Notes under the pieces: model-generated
Databases searched by the model: none
Told to the model about the DNA's origin: nothing
The model's input: the letters and a program-made list of their open reading frames with translations, nothing else
Translations under genes and position numbers: made by a program
In this document: piece after piece, positions 47,546 to 59,125 of the stretch
Layout: every line of letters starts with the position of its first letter
Position numbering within the stretch: position 1 is the stretch's first letter
Source of the DNA: Bolinopsis microptera
Lineage: Eukaryota; Ctenophora; Tentaculata; Lobata; Bolinopsidae
NCBI RefSeq assembly: GCF_026151205.1
Contig: NC_087083.1
Location: 12,522,944-12,586,943, forward strand
Length of the DNA stretch: 64,000 nucleotides
Direction: 5' to 3'

Positions 47546-50500
47546 TTAGTCCTCCGCTGACATTTGTGCTTCGCTACCTTCACTTTTAAATGATCGCGAT
47601 TCTTTGTCCCCCTCGGCGGGTTCATCAGAATATTGGATAACATCTTCTATTTCATTGTGTATCGTAACATTATGCAGTACAACACTCGATTCTTCAGTAC
47701 CCTGTCTTGTGATTGTCTCTCCTTGAATTTCCTTCATTTCTATGGTAATACCCTCTATCTCTACAGTTCCTGGTTCTTGGTCGGAGCTCCATTTTTTGGA
47801 CATCACGTGACCAATTCTCCGCAACATCTTCCTGTAAATAGGCTTGACCTTCTCTAACACTATACTACTGTACAGAAAAGGGTTAAGAACAGAGTTTATT
47901 GGAAGTAGGATAATGGAGAATAGCCCGTACTGTGGGCTGGCGTCCAGCACTTGACAATAATGCAGGAAACACACCACCACAAATGGGACCCAGCACAGGA
48001 AATCAGTTATGATAATGGTAGCTACCTTACGTTGTAACCGCTGGTTCCTCTTGTTCACCATGTCAGCGGTGGGTCCGTTGTCTTTTGTCAGGGAGCGGGA
48101 TGAGCTGATGGTGGAGATGTTGATGAAGATGTAGGCACCAGTGACCACCATGAAACAGACTATGTCGATGATGAGCGCTATTGCGGTGAATACCCATTGT
48201 GGGTCAGTGTGGGTTACAAAGTATTTGAAAAGGCATACTCCGTCATTACCAAAGAAATCGACTCTTCTGATGTTCTCGTCAATATTGTTATAGTCCTTTG
48301 AAAACATGGACTTCACGAGACTTTTTATCAGTTTCCATTTGAGTGTCCGTTTCTTTGACCGACCGTAATAGCTCTGGATAACGTCAAAATGCTTTGCTTT
48401 CTCAATTTGACCATGAAATAATCTGATGGACTGATCATAAACCAATCCGTTGACAAAGAAGTCCTCGAAGACTCGAAACAGGGAAACTACTGCTATACCT
48501 GATGCAGAAATCAGGATAAGTGAAATAAGCGCCAAGATTTTTATTTTTGATTTGCAACTAATGTCATTGTTTTGACCTTGTTGATGCAGCTTGTTTCTAC
48601 GGACTCCAATAGCCCGAATGGTACTAAGTACTGTCAGAGCAAAGAGAGACACTTGATGTCCAAACGTGCTGATAACACCCATAAAATTGCAGTAAAAACT
48701 AGTCAGCCAATGAAACTGTGACCTGCAATAGCCTTTGCTTTCATACACAGAATCCGCGATAGCTACAGAGAAAAGGTAAATTCCTACTAGAAAGTCCCCT
48801 AGTCCAATTAACATGACAAGAATTTTGTTTGCGAAGACTTCGGATGATTTGGATGAACCGAAATTACGTCCACTATCATAGAGAACGAGAAAATTGGATA
48901 CCACTGCAAGAAGACCAATGATCCAGGCAGAAATCTTTAAGCCATACCCGTTTATAATTTCCTTGCCACATTCTTTGTTGCATTCATCAGACATATCTCC
49001 ACAATCAACGACTCCATCACATTTCTTATTAAGAGGGATTATCTCGGAGTTATCCTCGCACTTAAAATTATTCGTGCAAACACTTTCATCCGAACCATCA
49101 CCACAATCATCCCACAGATTGCAGACTTTATCATAGTCCACACACACTCCATTCGCACACGCAAAGTAGTCGTTGTGGTAATCGTTAGCTCTCCTAGTTA
49201 CAAAAGTGAGATGCCGGTTATCCACCACCGTGTAGATCCGGCTTGCGTACTGGAATGGGCAGTCTTGGGAGTTAATAGGTCTGGCGAGGGGACAAGCCGA
49301 ATTTTTGCACTTTCCAATGCAGCTTAAAATTACATAGGCTTCGCCGTAGATAAAGTTACAGTCTGTTTTCTCGTCCGGAGAGGTGACGACAGTTCTGATG
49401 GTCATACCATAAACTGTTTCTGCAAAAGGATTGAATTCTTGGGAAACGCATGGACTAAGTTTCTTTATGATATCTTGCATTCCTTTAAGGCAGTATTTCA
49501 GATTTTTAGTGTTTCCAGCTGTGTAAACTGCAGTAGATGTGCTCGCTGAACCAATTCCTATTGTACACATTACATTTTCGTTGCCGCACCCATCCATTCC
49601 TGTACAGAGCTCTTCCAAGGCTATGAAGTTGTGCGCTCCATAATTGCAAAGGAAAACATCTTCACAGGCAGTATCTACTTGTTTCCTCCTGGTTATGCCA
49701 CTTCCACAATTTCTATCCCAAGTTTCATCAATCCCATTTGAGCAATCCTCCAAACCATCCACCAGCCATGAAGCTGGAATACGTAGTTTTCTGTTGGTAA
49801 TATAATGCCTGTAGCATCTCTGCTGAGTTAAGATCCGACATGAAGGATGGGTCTCATCAGCACCGCGTACACAGTCCCAGGTCTCGTCACAGAGTTGGTG
49901 TTTGTGTACGGTGCAGGATGGTGTGACCTCAATACACGCTATGTCCATATCATTCTCACAAAACCCTCTGTTAAACTTGCCACAGACCATTGTTTTAGAA
50001 ATGGTACTGATACCGTATCCAGGAATGTGGCATTTAACAGCAACCCTTGCCTTGTCCGTACAGTTGGTCTGATCTATGTAGTCTAGGCAGTATGGGGTCC
50101 CAGTCTTGATTACTTCTTCCATGTTTTGAGTATACCGGATGTAATAATCTAACGTGGAACTTGAATCTATTGCTGCACAACGTGTGTAGTTAAAAATGGG
50201 TATTCTTCGTTTTATGGAGTTTAGTCTGTACAGCTCCCCACTCATGCAGCTTGGTATTTTAGGGTGGATGGTGGAACAGATCTTATGGTCATCAAAATGT
50301 GTGAGAGATTGGGCACAATCAATCTTACCATCACATATTTCGTAGTAGGGGACATATTTTAAATAAACATTTTTTCCAGTTGCAGTATCAATCGATCGGC
50401 ATGTGCTACCATAGAAGTAACCATTGCATTCACTCTCGTCTATACAATTACTTTCATCACAAATTGTGTCGCACGTTTTCTTTACCTTTGATGTTTCGTG

Positions 50501-51060
50501 ATCTGTTTGTCCAGCTTGTGGATTCCTCTCCGGTCCTAAATCTATGTCGTCACCCAAAGTTTCATCACACTTTAGGTTGTCCGTTTGAACCTGATTGATA
50601 TTCCAGCATGTATTTTGGCATAGTTCCTCTCTGGAATTTTGTAAAGTACTCGTTACTAGACTGCAAGGGAGATAGCCACAAAGTGACCAGTTTGTGGTGG
50701 CTAGAGTGTGTCCTGGTTTACTCCCGCACATCTGAAATTGTTAAATAGAGTGATCTTCCTCTTGATTTAGTACTTAAACATTACTTATAAGTCTCTCAAA
50801 AACTCAATCGACACCTCAAAACATCATATATTTTTTGTTAACCTGATAACCATATGTATCATTGGAGCAGGACATGTTGAAGATTTGTCTGTTGCTGTAA
50901 GCAAGGAGTGGTGGAATAATCCTGTAATACTCCTCTGAATAAGCACACTTGTAAGTGGGCATGTAGATATCCAGCTGAGATCCCGAGTGGCATTTGTTTT
51001 TTAGGTATCCTCTAACTTCTTGTACTTCACACCACTCTGAGGTAATTATTGGTGGTGAAA
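47546..51060 (-). CDS. LDLa-domain rhodopsin-type GPCR (GRL101/relaxin-receptor-like)
   Basis: A cell-surface receptor with a long Cys-rich ectodomain. The main exon is 47546-50731 (1061 codons, stop included at 47546). A preceding exon at 50843-51060 reads SPPIITSEWCEVQEVRGYLK.. and ends NDTYGYQ; any earlier exon with the signal peptide was not found. Two LDLa modules are clear near residues 520-600: CVDYDKVCNLWDDCGDGSDE and IIPLNKKCDGVVDCGDMSDE. More degenerate ones lie upstream (YYEICDGKIDCAQS; LCDETWDCVRGADETHPSC). The 7TM region spans about residues 605-960: SAWIIGLLAVVSNFLVLY (TM1), LVMLIGLGDFLVGIYLF (TM2), VSLFALTVLSTIRAIGV (TM3, DRY replaced by TIR), FLCWVPFVVVCFLHYC (TM6, CWxP) and LLPINSVLNPFLYSSIV (TM7, NPxxY). 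No leucine-rich repeats are seen. The ligand is unknown. Confidence 0.9.
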
Positions 51061-51741
51061 CTAAAATACGCGGGTTCTCATGAGTTATAAACCATTGGCA
51101 TTATATGATACAAGCTGAAGTAATGTAAAACACTGTGTTCTGTGATTATAATCTATAATATGGGTAAAGGTGTTATATCAGATTCTTGACGACTATTCTT
51201 ATAGCCGTTATTATTAAGTTCAATTGAAGATAGCACTTTTGCAAAGAGTCTAAATAAAAAACTGATAGGAACTCAGTTTCCTTTTATTAAATCACTTAAA
51301 CCCATGTTATCAACATATCATCGGTTACCTTTTGAAATTTCGACCAGTGTCAGCAGTTGAATTGCGTATCTGATGAGGAATCGATCCGAAGGTCTAATTA
51401 AGGGCGTCATTCCTTTTTAAATGAGAGGTCATAGATTTTGGGGGAAAAGTCGATTTGGCACCCGAATCATTGAGCTCATTTGACATAATGCTGATTGACA
51501 GACGAAACAAAAAGTATAGTGACGGCAAAAGGCTGAAGAAAGCGACAAAATCTGTATACTAGAAGCGGAAAAAAAGGAATGCGTTCACCGCCAATGCGCT
51601 GGCGAGATTTTATATTTTACACGTAGATTTTATCATTGTTAATTGTGGCCAATAGAATTTTAGGGATTCAACCTTTATCCTATACATAATATATGAATTG
51701 TGTCACACATAGTATCATTTGTCAAGAGCTATTTTTATGAT

Positions 51742-52370
51742 CTGGGGATAAATTCTGGGGATAAATTCTGGGGATAAATTCTGGGGATAAATTCTGGGAA
51801 TATGATCTGGGTATATAAACTGGTGATATGATCTGGGAATATAAACTGGTGATATGATCTGGGAATATAAACTGGGATATAAACTGGTGATATAAACTGG
51901 TGATATAAACTGGGATATAAACTGGGAATATACGATCTGGGTATATAAACTGGGAATATAAACTGGTGATATGATCTGGGAATATAAACTGGGATATAAA
52001 CTGGTGATATAAACTGGGAATATAAACTGGGATATAAACTGGGAATATACGATCTGGGTATATAAACTGGGAATATAAACTGGTGATATAAACTGGGAAT
52101 ATAAACTGGGATATAAACTGGGAATATACGATCTGGGTATATAAACTGGGAATATAAACTGGTGATATGATCTGGGAATATAAACTGGTGATATGATCTG
52201 GGAATATAAACTGGTGATATAAACTGGTGATATAAACTGGTGATATAAACTGGTGATATGATCTGGTGATATGATCTGGGAATATAATCTGGTGATATGA
52301 TCTGGGAATATAAACTGGTGATGTAAACTGGGAATATAAACTGGTGATATAAACTGGGGATAGTAATGAT
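51742..52370. repeat. AT-rich 14-17 bp minisatellite (TATAAACTGGGAA)
   Basis: Some 40 units of ATATAAACTGGGA, ATATAAACTGGTG and ATATGATCTGGGA in irregular order, upstream of the GPCR gene. Confidence 0.93.
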
Positions 52371-52734
52371 ATTTGATTATTAATTATCTGGACATTGCAA
52401 ACTTCAAAATACTGAGGAGTGAGGAGAGAGCTGTTGTGAACGCTTTTTATAGGTAAATATGCTCAGCATATTCTTTTGTTTCAGAAGCAACGCAATTTTT
52501 GTACGTTTTAAGAAATAATTTTATATCTCAATAGAAATTTTTATTTTCGAAGCATGTTTCTCGCATCCTAGCCTTTCAAAAATGACAATCACAAAGGAAG
52601 ATTTTAGAAGCTTCTGTAGCTAAAATTTTTAAATATATTTGTGTAAAGCTATATGTTTGAAATAAAAACAATTTTTAAGTTAAAGTACAGTAAGGGCAAA
52701 ATTATGGAACTTCAAATTTAAGGAGCCGTAACCG

Positions 52735-52890
52735 GCAGTGCTGCACGCCGCCGCCGAACGCCGGCGCCGGCGCCGATGATTTTCCGGCCGCCGGCGTTTT
52801 TAAATACTGGTATACCAATTATTGCTACACGTTGTATACCTCTCGTGCACGCGAAGCGTGCACGCCGGCCGGCCGGCCGGCGCGCGATCA
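52735..52890. other. GC-rich palindromic patch
   Basis: GCCGCCGCCGAAC, GCCGGCGCCGGCGCC, CCGGCCGCCGGCG and GCCGGCCGGCCGGCCGGCGC occur in otherwise AT-rich DNA. The inverted pair CGTGCACGCGAAGCGTGCACG is also present. CpG density is locally very high. It could be an unmethylated regulatory island or a small foreign or mobile element. Confidence 0.45.
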
Positions 52891-52954
52891 AAAGGGGTTG
52901 CAGCGTGTGTCAAACCAATTAGTATTACTTGTGGTTTAATTGTAAAACATAGCA

Positions 52955-54640
52955 AATGCAATTAATCTCAGCACACAGGCGTACACAGTGTTATATTTAT
53001 ACTCTATAGTGTAAAAAACACTAACTATATTAACACGATTTCATTACATGAGTGATTCTCAAATGATAACAGCTGCTATTGTACTGGTCACGTGTACGAT
53101 CACGTGACTGTTTTCACGGTTAATTGCTCTCTGCCGTATCCTGATGTGAATATGCTAGTAAGAGAGGGAGGAACAAATTGGGGTCATTTTAGCTGTTAAT
53201 GTATTAAACTCAGCACACAGGCGCACATATTGCTTACTAACTATTGACCCGATTTCATTATGAGTACTATAAACTCAATAAAGTAGTACTAAGTACTGAT
53301 TCTTAAATGATAACAGTTTCTATTGTGCTTATCACGTGTACGATCACGTGACTGTTTTCACGGTTAATTCAAGAAAACAACAAATTTCAAGAAAACAACA
53401 AATTTTTATTTAAATCAATTATAGCAACAATTTGAAAAACTTTAAAGCTCTTCTATTACCATGGAATATACTACGGGTATGGTGACTTGGGCTATTGAGT
53501 TGTTAAGTAGATTAAGATTAGTAAACCTGCACTTGCATTGTATATTTTATAAAAACTAGAAATTAGGCTTCACGGTAAAATGGAGAAGCAGGCTGATCTT
53601 GGAGAGAGCAGACCGTAAAGTTTACGCACCCACCAGGGCTACCTACCTACCCCAGTTGTTCTTTTTGGTTTATCAGCTTGTATTGTTATATTTATGGACC
53701 CCAAGTCACCACACTAAGAAGGAGTATGTAAAAAAAAATAATAATAATAATAATAATAAATTAAGTTAACATCATCATATCTGTTTAAAACAGTAAAAGT
53801 CAAGTTGAGGATTGACTTTCCTAGTTAATTTAAAGGTTCAAACGTTTGGGAATATAATAATGTTGGTATTTGTATCTGCTGCAGCAATAATATCGAAATA
53901 TCATTTGTCTAGAAAATTTTCGCCACTTCAATAGATATTGGGTCGGCAATTTGGTGAGTGAGTGATGAAATGGTTTGGTCTGTGATTGAGTGAGGGGCGA
54001 TGTGAAAGTTGTGGTAAGTCCAGGTGTTATTATTGTTGATGGATTGAGATCCCAGGATGATACTTTTACAGCGTAATTTAACCAAAGCTACAGAAGTAGT
54101 GAGGATTTCCCCATTCTCATTTAGAATCCGTTTATGTATGCTATTCCACAATTTGGAGGCTATATAAAGAAAAGTGTTGGTTTTTCTTGGGAGGATTATG
54201 ACATTGCTTGTATCACGTTTTGATGAGTTTATAGTACAATACAACGAGTATGGAGTGCGAAATTTCATAATTCGAAATATCTCAGATATACAGTGGTATT
54301 TGTACAAGTTTTGAACAGTAAGCAATTTTAGTCGATTAAAAATGGGCTTGGTGTGCTCTCTGCCGTATCCTGATGTGAATATGCTAGTAAGAGAGGGAGG
54401 AACAAATTGGGGTCATTTTAGCTGTTAATGTATTAAACTCAGCACACATGCGCACATATTGCTTATTAACTATTAACCCGATTTCATTATGAGTACTAAA
54501 GTAGTACTAAGTACTGATTCTTAAATGATAACAGCTTCTATTGTGCTGGTCACGTGACTGTTTTCACGGTTAATTGCTCTCTGCCGTATTTTGATGTGGA
54601 TATGATAATTGATAGTTAAGGGGGTGAGGAACAAATTTGA
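52955..54640 (+). repeat. Three to four copies of a duplicated block of about 230 bp
   Basis: Blocks at about 52955-53127, 53128-53367 and 54356-54577 share CTCTCTGCCGTATCCTGATG, AACTCAGCACACAGGCGCAC, CCCGATTTCATTATGAGTAC and CACGTGACTGTTTTCACGG. A partial fourth runs from 54577 to the lectin gene. A LINE fragment sits between the second and third. Confidence 0.85.
53909..54353 (-). pseudogene. Non-LTR retrotransposon C-terminal fragment
   Basis: Open frame reading KPIFNRLKLLTVQNLYKYH, CISEIFRIMKFRTPYSLY, then TFLYIASKLWNSIHKRILNE. This matches the general end of LINE reverse transcriptases (nLYkyh..eilrimkfRTPyslY...KlWNsi). The N-terminal catalytic part is missing. The adjoining (TAA)n tract at 53737-53760 may be its 3' tail. 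Confidence 0.6.
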
Positions 54641-54727
54641 GTCATTTTAGCTGTTAGTGCAGTATCAGTTCTTTGCGTGTTGGTGACTGGTGAGTTGGAT
54701 AGTATTGCGGAGGCAAATCTTATCAAA

Positions 54728-56309
54728 ATGAAAAGGTTACTTCTACTGATTGCAATGATATGGTATGTAGACGGAAAGAAGAAACTCAAGCCCACTCTCG
54801 AGGATATACACGAATACAGCACTGATGAGTCAGTAGTATTTGCTAAACCAGTTGTTATCAACGCCAGGAAGATGCACAAAGCTTTAAAAAACCCAGATGT
54901 GGTATCCACATGCCGTTACATTCTCTTTAAAACATACAAGACATTCCACAAAGCTAAAGAATCCTGCGAAAAGCTCCAAATGCCTCTAACCCACACCAAC
55001 TCTTCAATAGCTGTTATCAAAACAAGGGAAGACAACAAGGACATAACCCATCTTCTGCAGCTAGCGTATGGGGTGAAACAGGTCGGAAGGAGGTTTGATA
55101 GGCGGAATTGGGTGTGGGTTGGGTTAAAGAAAGTACATAACACCGGCAAGGTCCTGAAGAAGAATAAGCGAGGACCTAAGAATTTCAACGCTTCAGAGTG
55201 GAGATGGGATGATGGTTCAATCCCGGAGTACGTGCGGTGGTTGAGGGATATGCCGGATCAGGAGAAAGCAGGAAAAAATTATCAAGATCACGTTTCAGTC
55301 AGCAAACGAGGAAGATGGGACGATACATTTCCCTACAAGAAAATGCCCTACGCCTGCAACTATTGTGGAAAATACATTGTTTTAGCCCAACATGTCACAT
55401 GGTCACACGCCAAGTTCCTGTGTAAATCTTACGGTTTAACCATGGCGATGGTTAACAGCAAACGGGACAACGACGATCTAGCGATGGCTGTGAAAATGGA
55501 GTTCGGGGAAGATACTGAGAAAAAGAGGTGGGATGATAATAATTGGATCTGGCTTGGAAGTCAAGAAATTATGCAAAATGGCACGGGGACAAGTAAGTGA
55601 TTTAAACTACCTTACGAGACATACTTATGTTCGACCTAAATGTTTTGGGAACGAAAATATGGGAATTTTACCGAAAACCGCCAAATTTCGTAATCCAAAT
55701 TAAATCATGGTATTTGGGAATTTTTTCCCCCAGAAAATTACATACAAAGATCTTCTCTGATCAGCTGTTTCATCTTGTAAACAGTTTCTCCAGTGTCCAG
55801 AGCCTTTGAAATTGAAAGTATTAGCCTTAAATTAAGTTAACTTTTAAACTAGGAGACCGACGGTGTCTGTTAGACTTAGTGTCATCTTCCACTACTCCCG
55901 ATTTTGCCTTTTTGAAATATCATGCACGATTGATTTAAAAAAATGTTTATCATAGAATGATTTAAAGTAATTTTCATCACTGATCGGTTATATAAATATA
56001 ATTATAAATCATCATTGAAGAAAAATGAATAAATATCAGTCATCAGATTATTATTAAATCATGCTAAGAAATTTCATATTCCCAGAAATATGGCAACATC
56101 ACGACGGTTCCCCCTTGCTGTGGGTGTCCCCGAAATGGGACACGAAGAGGCAACCAGACAACTGGAGTAAACAGAGATGGGGTGAAGAGCGGGTGGTTGC
56201 CTTCTCTCGGATCAACCACAAGTGGGATGATTCGTATCCTGAAAGGAAACGCCCGTTTGCATGCATGTGTCCGCACATGTCTTGTGAATCAAATGTTTAC
56301 CATCATTAA
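54728..56309 (+). CDS. Secreted protein with two C-type lectin-like domains
   Basis: Exons 54728-55592 and 56086-56309 join in phase 1, giving 362 residues. The ATG at 54728 begins a clear signal peptide (MKRLLLLIAMIWYVDG). CTLD1, about residues 65-215, has CRYILFKTYKTFHKAKESC, NWVWVGLKK, WRWDDGS and HVSVSKRGRWDDTFPYKKM. CTLD2, about 218-355, has TWSHAKFLCKSYGLTMAMV, NWIWLGS, HHDGSPLLWVSPKW, RQPDNW and INHKWDDSYPERKRPFACMC. In known lectins QPD with a WND-like strand favours galactose-type, calcium-dependent binding; here only CTLD2 has QPD, so at most that domain is predicted to bind sugar. A likely function is recognition or defence, or a matrix role. The intron splits CTLD2 just before the HHDGS segment. 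Confidence 0.85.
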
Positions 56310-56613
56310 CGAGAACTTGGTTGTTTATATGATTATGAGTGAACATTTGTTTAATTAGTTAATTTGATTGATGCCGTGACAAAATGTTTTGTGCGAAAAA
56401 TAACAATTTGCTTCATCATTATTTCTTTATCATTTATCAGAGATATTGTTTTCATGTTTCCCGCGTGCGTTGAATGACAAATATTTCCCACTAGGGTCAT
56501 TTTGTGAGGCATATTTCAAATACGATTACATTTTTCAATCATACAGAATTACAGTCCCATTACAGTGTAAAATCCAAAATTCTTCATTCACATTCTTAAT
56601 CTGATTACAAACT

Positions 56614-56687
56614 TACCTGGGGACCTCAGGCTATCATGTTCATAAATAGAGATTAGGCGGAATGACAGGCTGAGCACGGCCCAGTAA
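56614..56687 (+). mobile_element. Mini dispersed element, copy 6
   Basis: Starts TACCTGGGGACCTCAGG and ends GAGCACGGCCCAGTAA, with ATCATGTTCATAAATAGAG and TTAGGCGGAATGACAGGCTG inside. Flanked by ATTACAAAC at 56604-56612 and 56688-56696. It lies 0.1 kb before the next gene's start codon. Confidence 0.82.
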
Positions 56688-56793
56688 ATTACAAACCTAA
56701 TTTGTATTCCCTGCAGGAACAGTAGACTTCATTTCTTTGTCCGTCTTGTTTTCTTCTTAAAAAGTCAACGTAGGGATCTGACATTAGAACACG

Positions 56794-57132
56794 ATGGTCC
56801 GTTGTCGACTTTACCTGATCACTATACTGTGGACGCTGTTTATTGTTAGTTGTTGGAGTGCCGATTGTGAGAAAGGAGATGGTCGGTGTGTTAGAACCCC
56901 TTGTAAAGACCGGGAGCCCCACGCTATGGAAAACGCTTGTAGCTGGTGGATGTTCAACAACTATCACGTGGTCATGACCTCTGAGAACTGGGTACCCTGC
57001 CCTCAGTTCAGCTATTCCGCCAAGAAAAGCTGCGGTTATTGGATTGCAAAGTGTAAGAGATCCGGGAGAAACTTTCATTGCTGTGCTTCCGTACACTGTA
57101 TGGCAACGCGACGTGGTGGTGTGGGCCGGTGA
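56794..57132 (+). CDS. Small secreted cysteine-rich protein
   Basis: 112 codons with a strong signal peptide (MVRCRLYLITILWTLFIVSC). The mature part has ten cysteines, spaced as DC, RC, PC, AC, PC, SC, KC, HCC and HC, so five disulfides are possible. I do not recognise the fold. The frame runs into the first unit of a 52-bp tandem array, which supplies the last codons (CMATRRGGVGR) and the stop. The ATG context and signal peptide argue for a real gene. It could instead be the first exon of a longer one, since a donor-like GTGTAAGAG lies at 57050 (AAAGTGTAAGAG). An N-terminal extension is unlikely. Confidence 0.55.
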   Translation: MVRCRLYLITILWTLFIVSCWSADCEKGDGRCVRTPCKDREPHAMENACSWWMFNNYHVVMTSENWVPCPQFSYSAKKSCGYWIAKCKRSGRNFHCCASVHCMATRRGGVGR

Positions 57133-57815
57133 GGTTGCTTCCGTGCACTGTATGGCAACGCGACGTGGTGGGGTGGGCCGGTGAGGTTGCTTCCGTGCAC
57201 TGTATGGCAACGCGACGTGGTGGAGTGGGCCGGTGAGGTTGATTCCGTGCACTGTATGGCAACGCGACGTGGTGGGGTGGGCTGGTGAGGTTGCTTCCGT
57301 GCACTGTATGGCAACGCGACGTGGTGGGGTGGGCCGGTGAGGTTGCTTCCGTGCACTGTATGGCAACGCGACGTGGTGGGGTGGGCCGGTGAGGTTGCTT
57401 CCGTGCACTGTATGGCAACGCGACGTGGTGGGGTGGGCCGGTGAGGTTGCTTCCGTGCACTGTATGGCAACGCGACGTGGTGGGGTGGGCCGGTGAGGTT
57501 GCTTCCGTGCACTGTATGGCAACGCGACGTGGTGGGGTGGGCCGGTGAGGTTGCTTCCGTGCACTGTATGGCAACGCGACGTGGTGGGGTGGGCCGGTGA
57601 GGTTGCTTCCGTGCACTGTATGGCAACGCGGCGTGGTGGGGTGGGCCGGTGAGGTTGCTTCCGTGCACTGTATGGCAACGCGACGTGGTGGAGTGGGCCG
57701 GTGAGGTTGCTTCCGTGCACTGTATGGCAACGCGACGTGGTGGGGTGGGCCGGTGAGGTTGCTTCCGTGCAATGTATGGCAACGCGACGTGGTGGGGTGG
57801 GCCGGTGAGGATGCT
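57081..57815 (+). repeat. 52-bp GC-rich minisatellite
   Basis: Fourteen copies of a unit with TTGCTTCCGTGCACTGTATG, GCAACGCGACGTGG and TGGGGTGGGCCGGTGAGG. The unit has no stop on the minus strand. As 52 is not a multiple of three, all three minus frames stay open for 254-343 codons. The first copies overlap the end of the Cys-rich gene. Confidence 0.97.
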
Positions 57816-59125
57816 TTTGATATTTTTGGTGGTGTGGAGTGTGGACTTAGTAATTTTGTGGTTTAACCGTCGTGACATATTAAAACAATCCGCATCAATA
57901 TGAACACTTCTATAAGTGGCCCAATTTGGTACAATTTCAGTCTGGTGTCACGCGAAGGAATGGTTTCTAACGTTTCATTGCTGTAAACTAATGACGACAT
58001 CAGTAATTAAGGCATACTGCCATTGAAACCGATGGTATATTGGTATAATAAGGTGCCATGATTCAATAAAGCCTTTGGTGGGGCGGTTATGAATTATCAA
58101 ACACCTTGTGAAACTCACTGTTAATTTGATTCAACTAAATGAATTATAATGATTAAATAATCGTCAAACTATCTCTCGAATTACAATTTACCCAATGATT
58201 ATTTGTATACTGTTTTTAACATTAACATAACTGTACACATTAATTGGTTTTATTTTCTCGAATTCGTTAAGTATATTTAAACTTTTTTGGTTTGAGCATT
58301 AGGCAGAAAAATAAGCGAAAATGAACCAAACAACTAACAAAAGTAATAATACAAAAATGTATTGTCCGATACAATTCACAATTAATTAAGTGAGCGTAAT
58401 ACTATAACGTGAATAAAAGAGATATGCATTCTTTGAGAGGAGATCAGAATTGTACTAATTTATGTTCTAGCTAGAGCATACAGATCCGCAATCCGCATTT
58501 TGCATATATACCTAATGCTCTTGTCAGTTAACAACAGCTCAGCAAGCGTGTACTTGAAATTTCCCTGGACCAAAATTTCACAGTTTTGACTGAAATTTTC
58601 TCTAGTTACCAATTATTCAGTCAACTATGAATGGCATAAGACACAATTGAGCCACCGGAAGTTTAATTCAGACCAAAGAAATTTCTGTCCTATTTTCAAA
58701 CATGAACGAAAGAGAGTCATGTATTAAAGAGACATGACATCTACATTCTACATCACTTATTCGCTTGACTTGATATACAATGCCATACATTGTGATGCAA
58801 TGCAAACAAGCAAGCATATAATTTGTTAACATTTACATTTTAACATGCAACTGCAAGTATTGAAAAATACTATCTTCTCAATCTCTCTTCATCATTTGAA
58901 CTTTCGAATCAAAGTAATATTGACCACTTATTGTTTATTTGCGAGAATGTCTCAATTGCTTCCAATCAAGGCCAAATATGACATAACCCCTCCTTAGTCA
59001 TTATATCCCTGTCCCGCAGGCCGCATCGGGGTTTGCAGTTCCTCTTCGTCCCAACTTCCTTCAGTAACATAGACGAATAGCTTAATTTTTCTTTAATGAA
59101 AACTAAATAATATCTTGGTAGGATC
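57816..59125. other. Gene-free stretch upstream of innexin
   Basis: AT-rich, with no gene or RNA recognised. It presumably contains the innexin promoter and any 5' UTR exon. Confidence 0.45.

Larger units (their letters stand above)
51061..54727. other. Intergenic stretch between divergent GPCR and lectin genes
   Basis: No gene recognised. It contains a minisatellite, a GC-rich palindromic patch (52735-52890), duplicated blocks around 52960-54640 and a LINE fragment. Confidence 0.5.

Noticed and set aside
47633..50598. Plus-strand ORFs of 72-80 codons
   Set aside because: Antisense shadows of the GPCR exon.
56689..57878. Minus-strand ORFs of 254, 267 and 343 codons with Pro/His/Arg-rich repeats
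   Set aside because: They lie on the 52-bp array in all three frames; the unit merely lacks stop codons on that strand.
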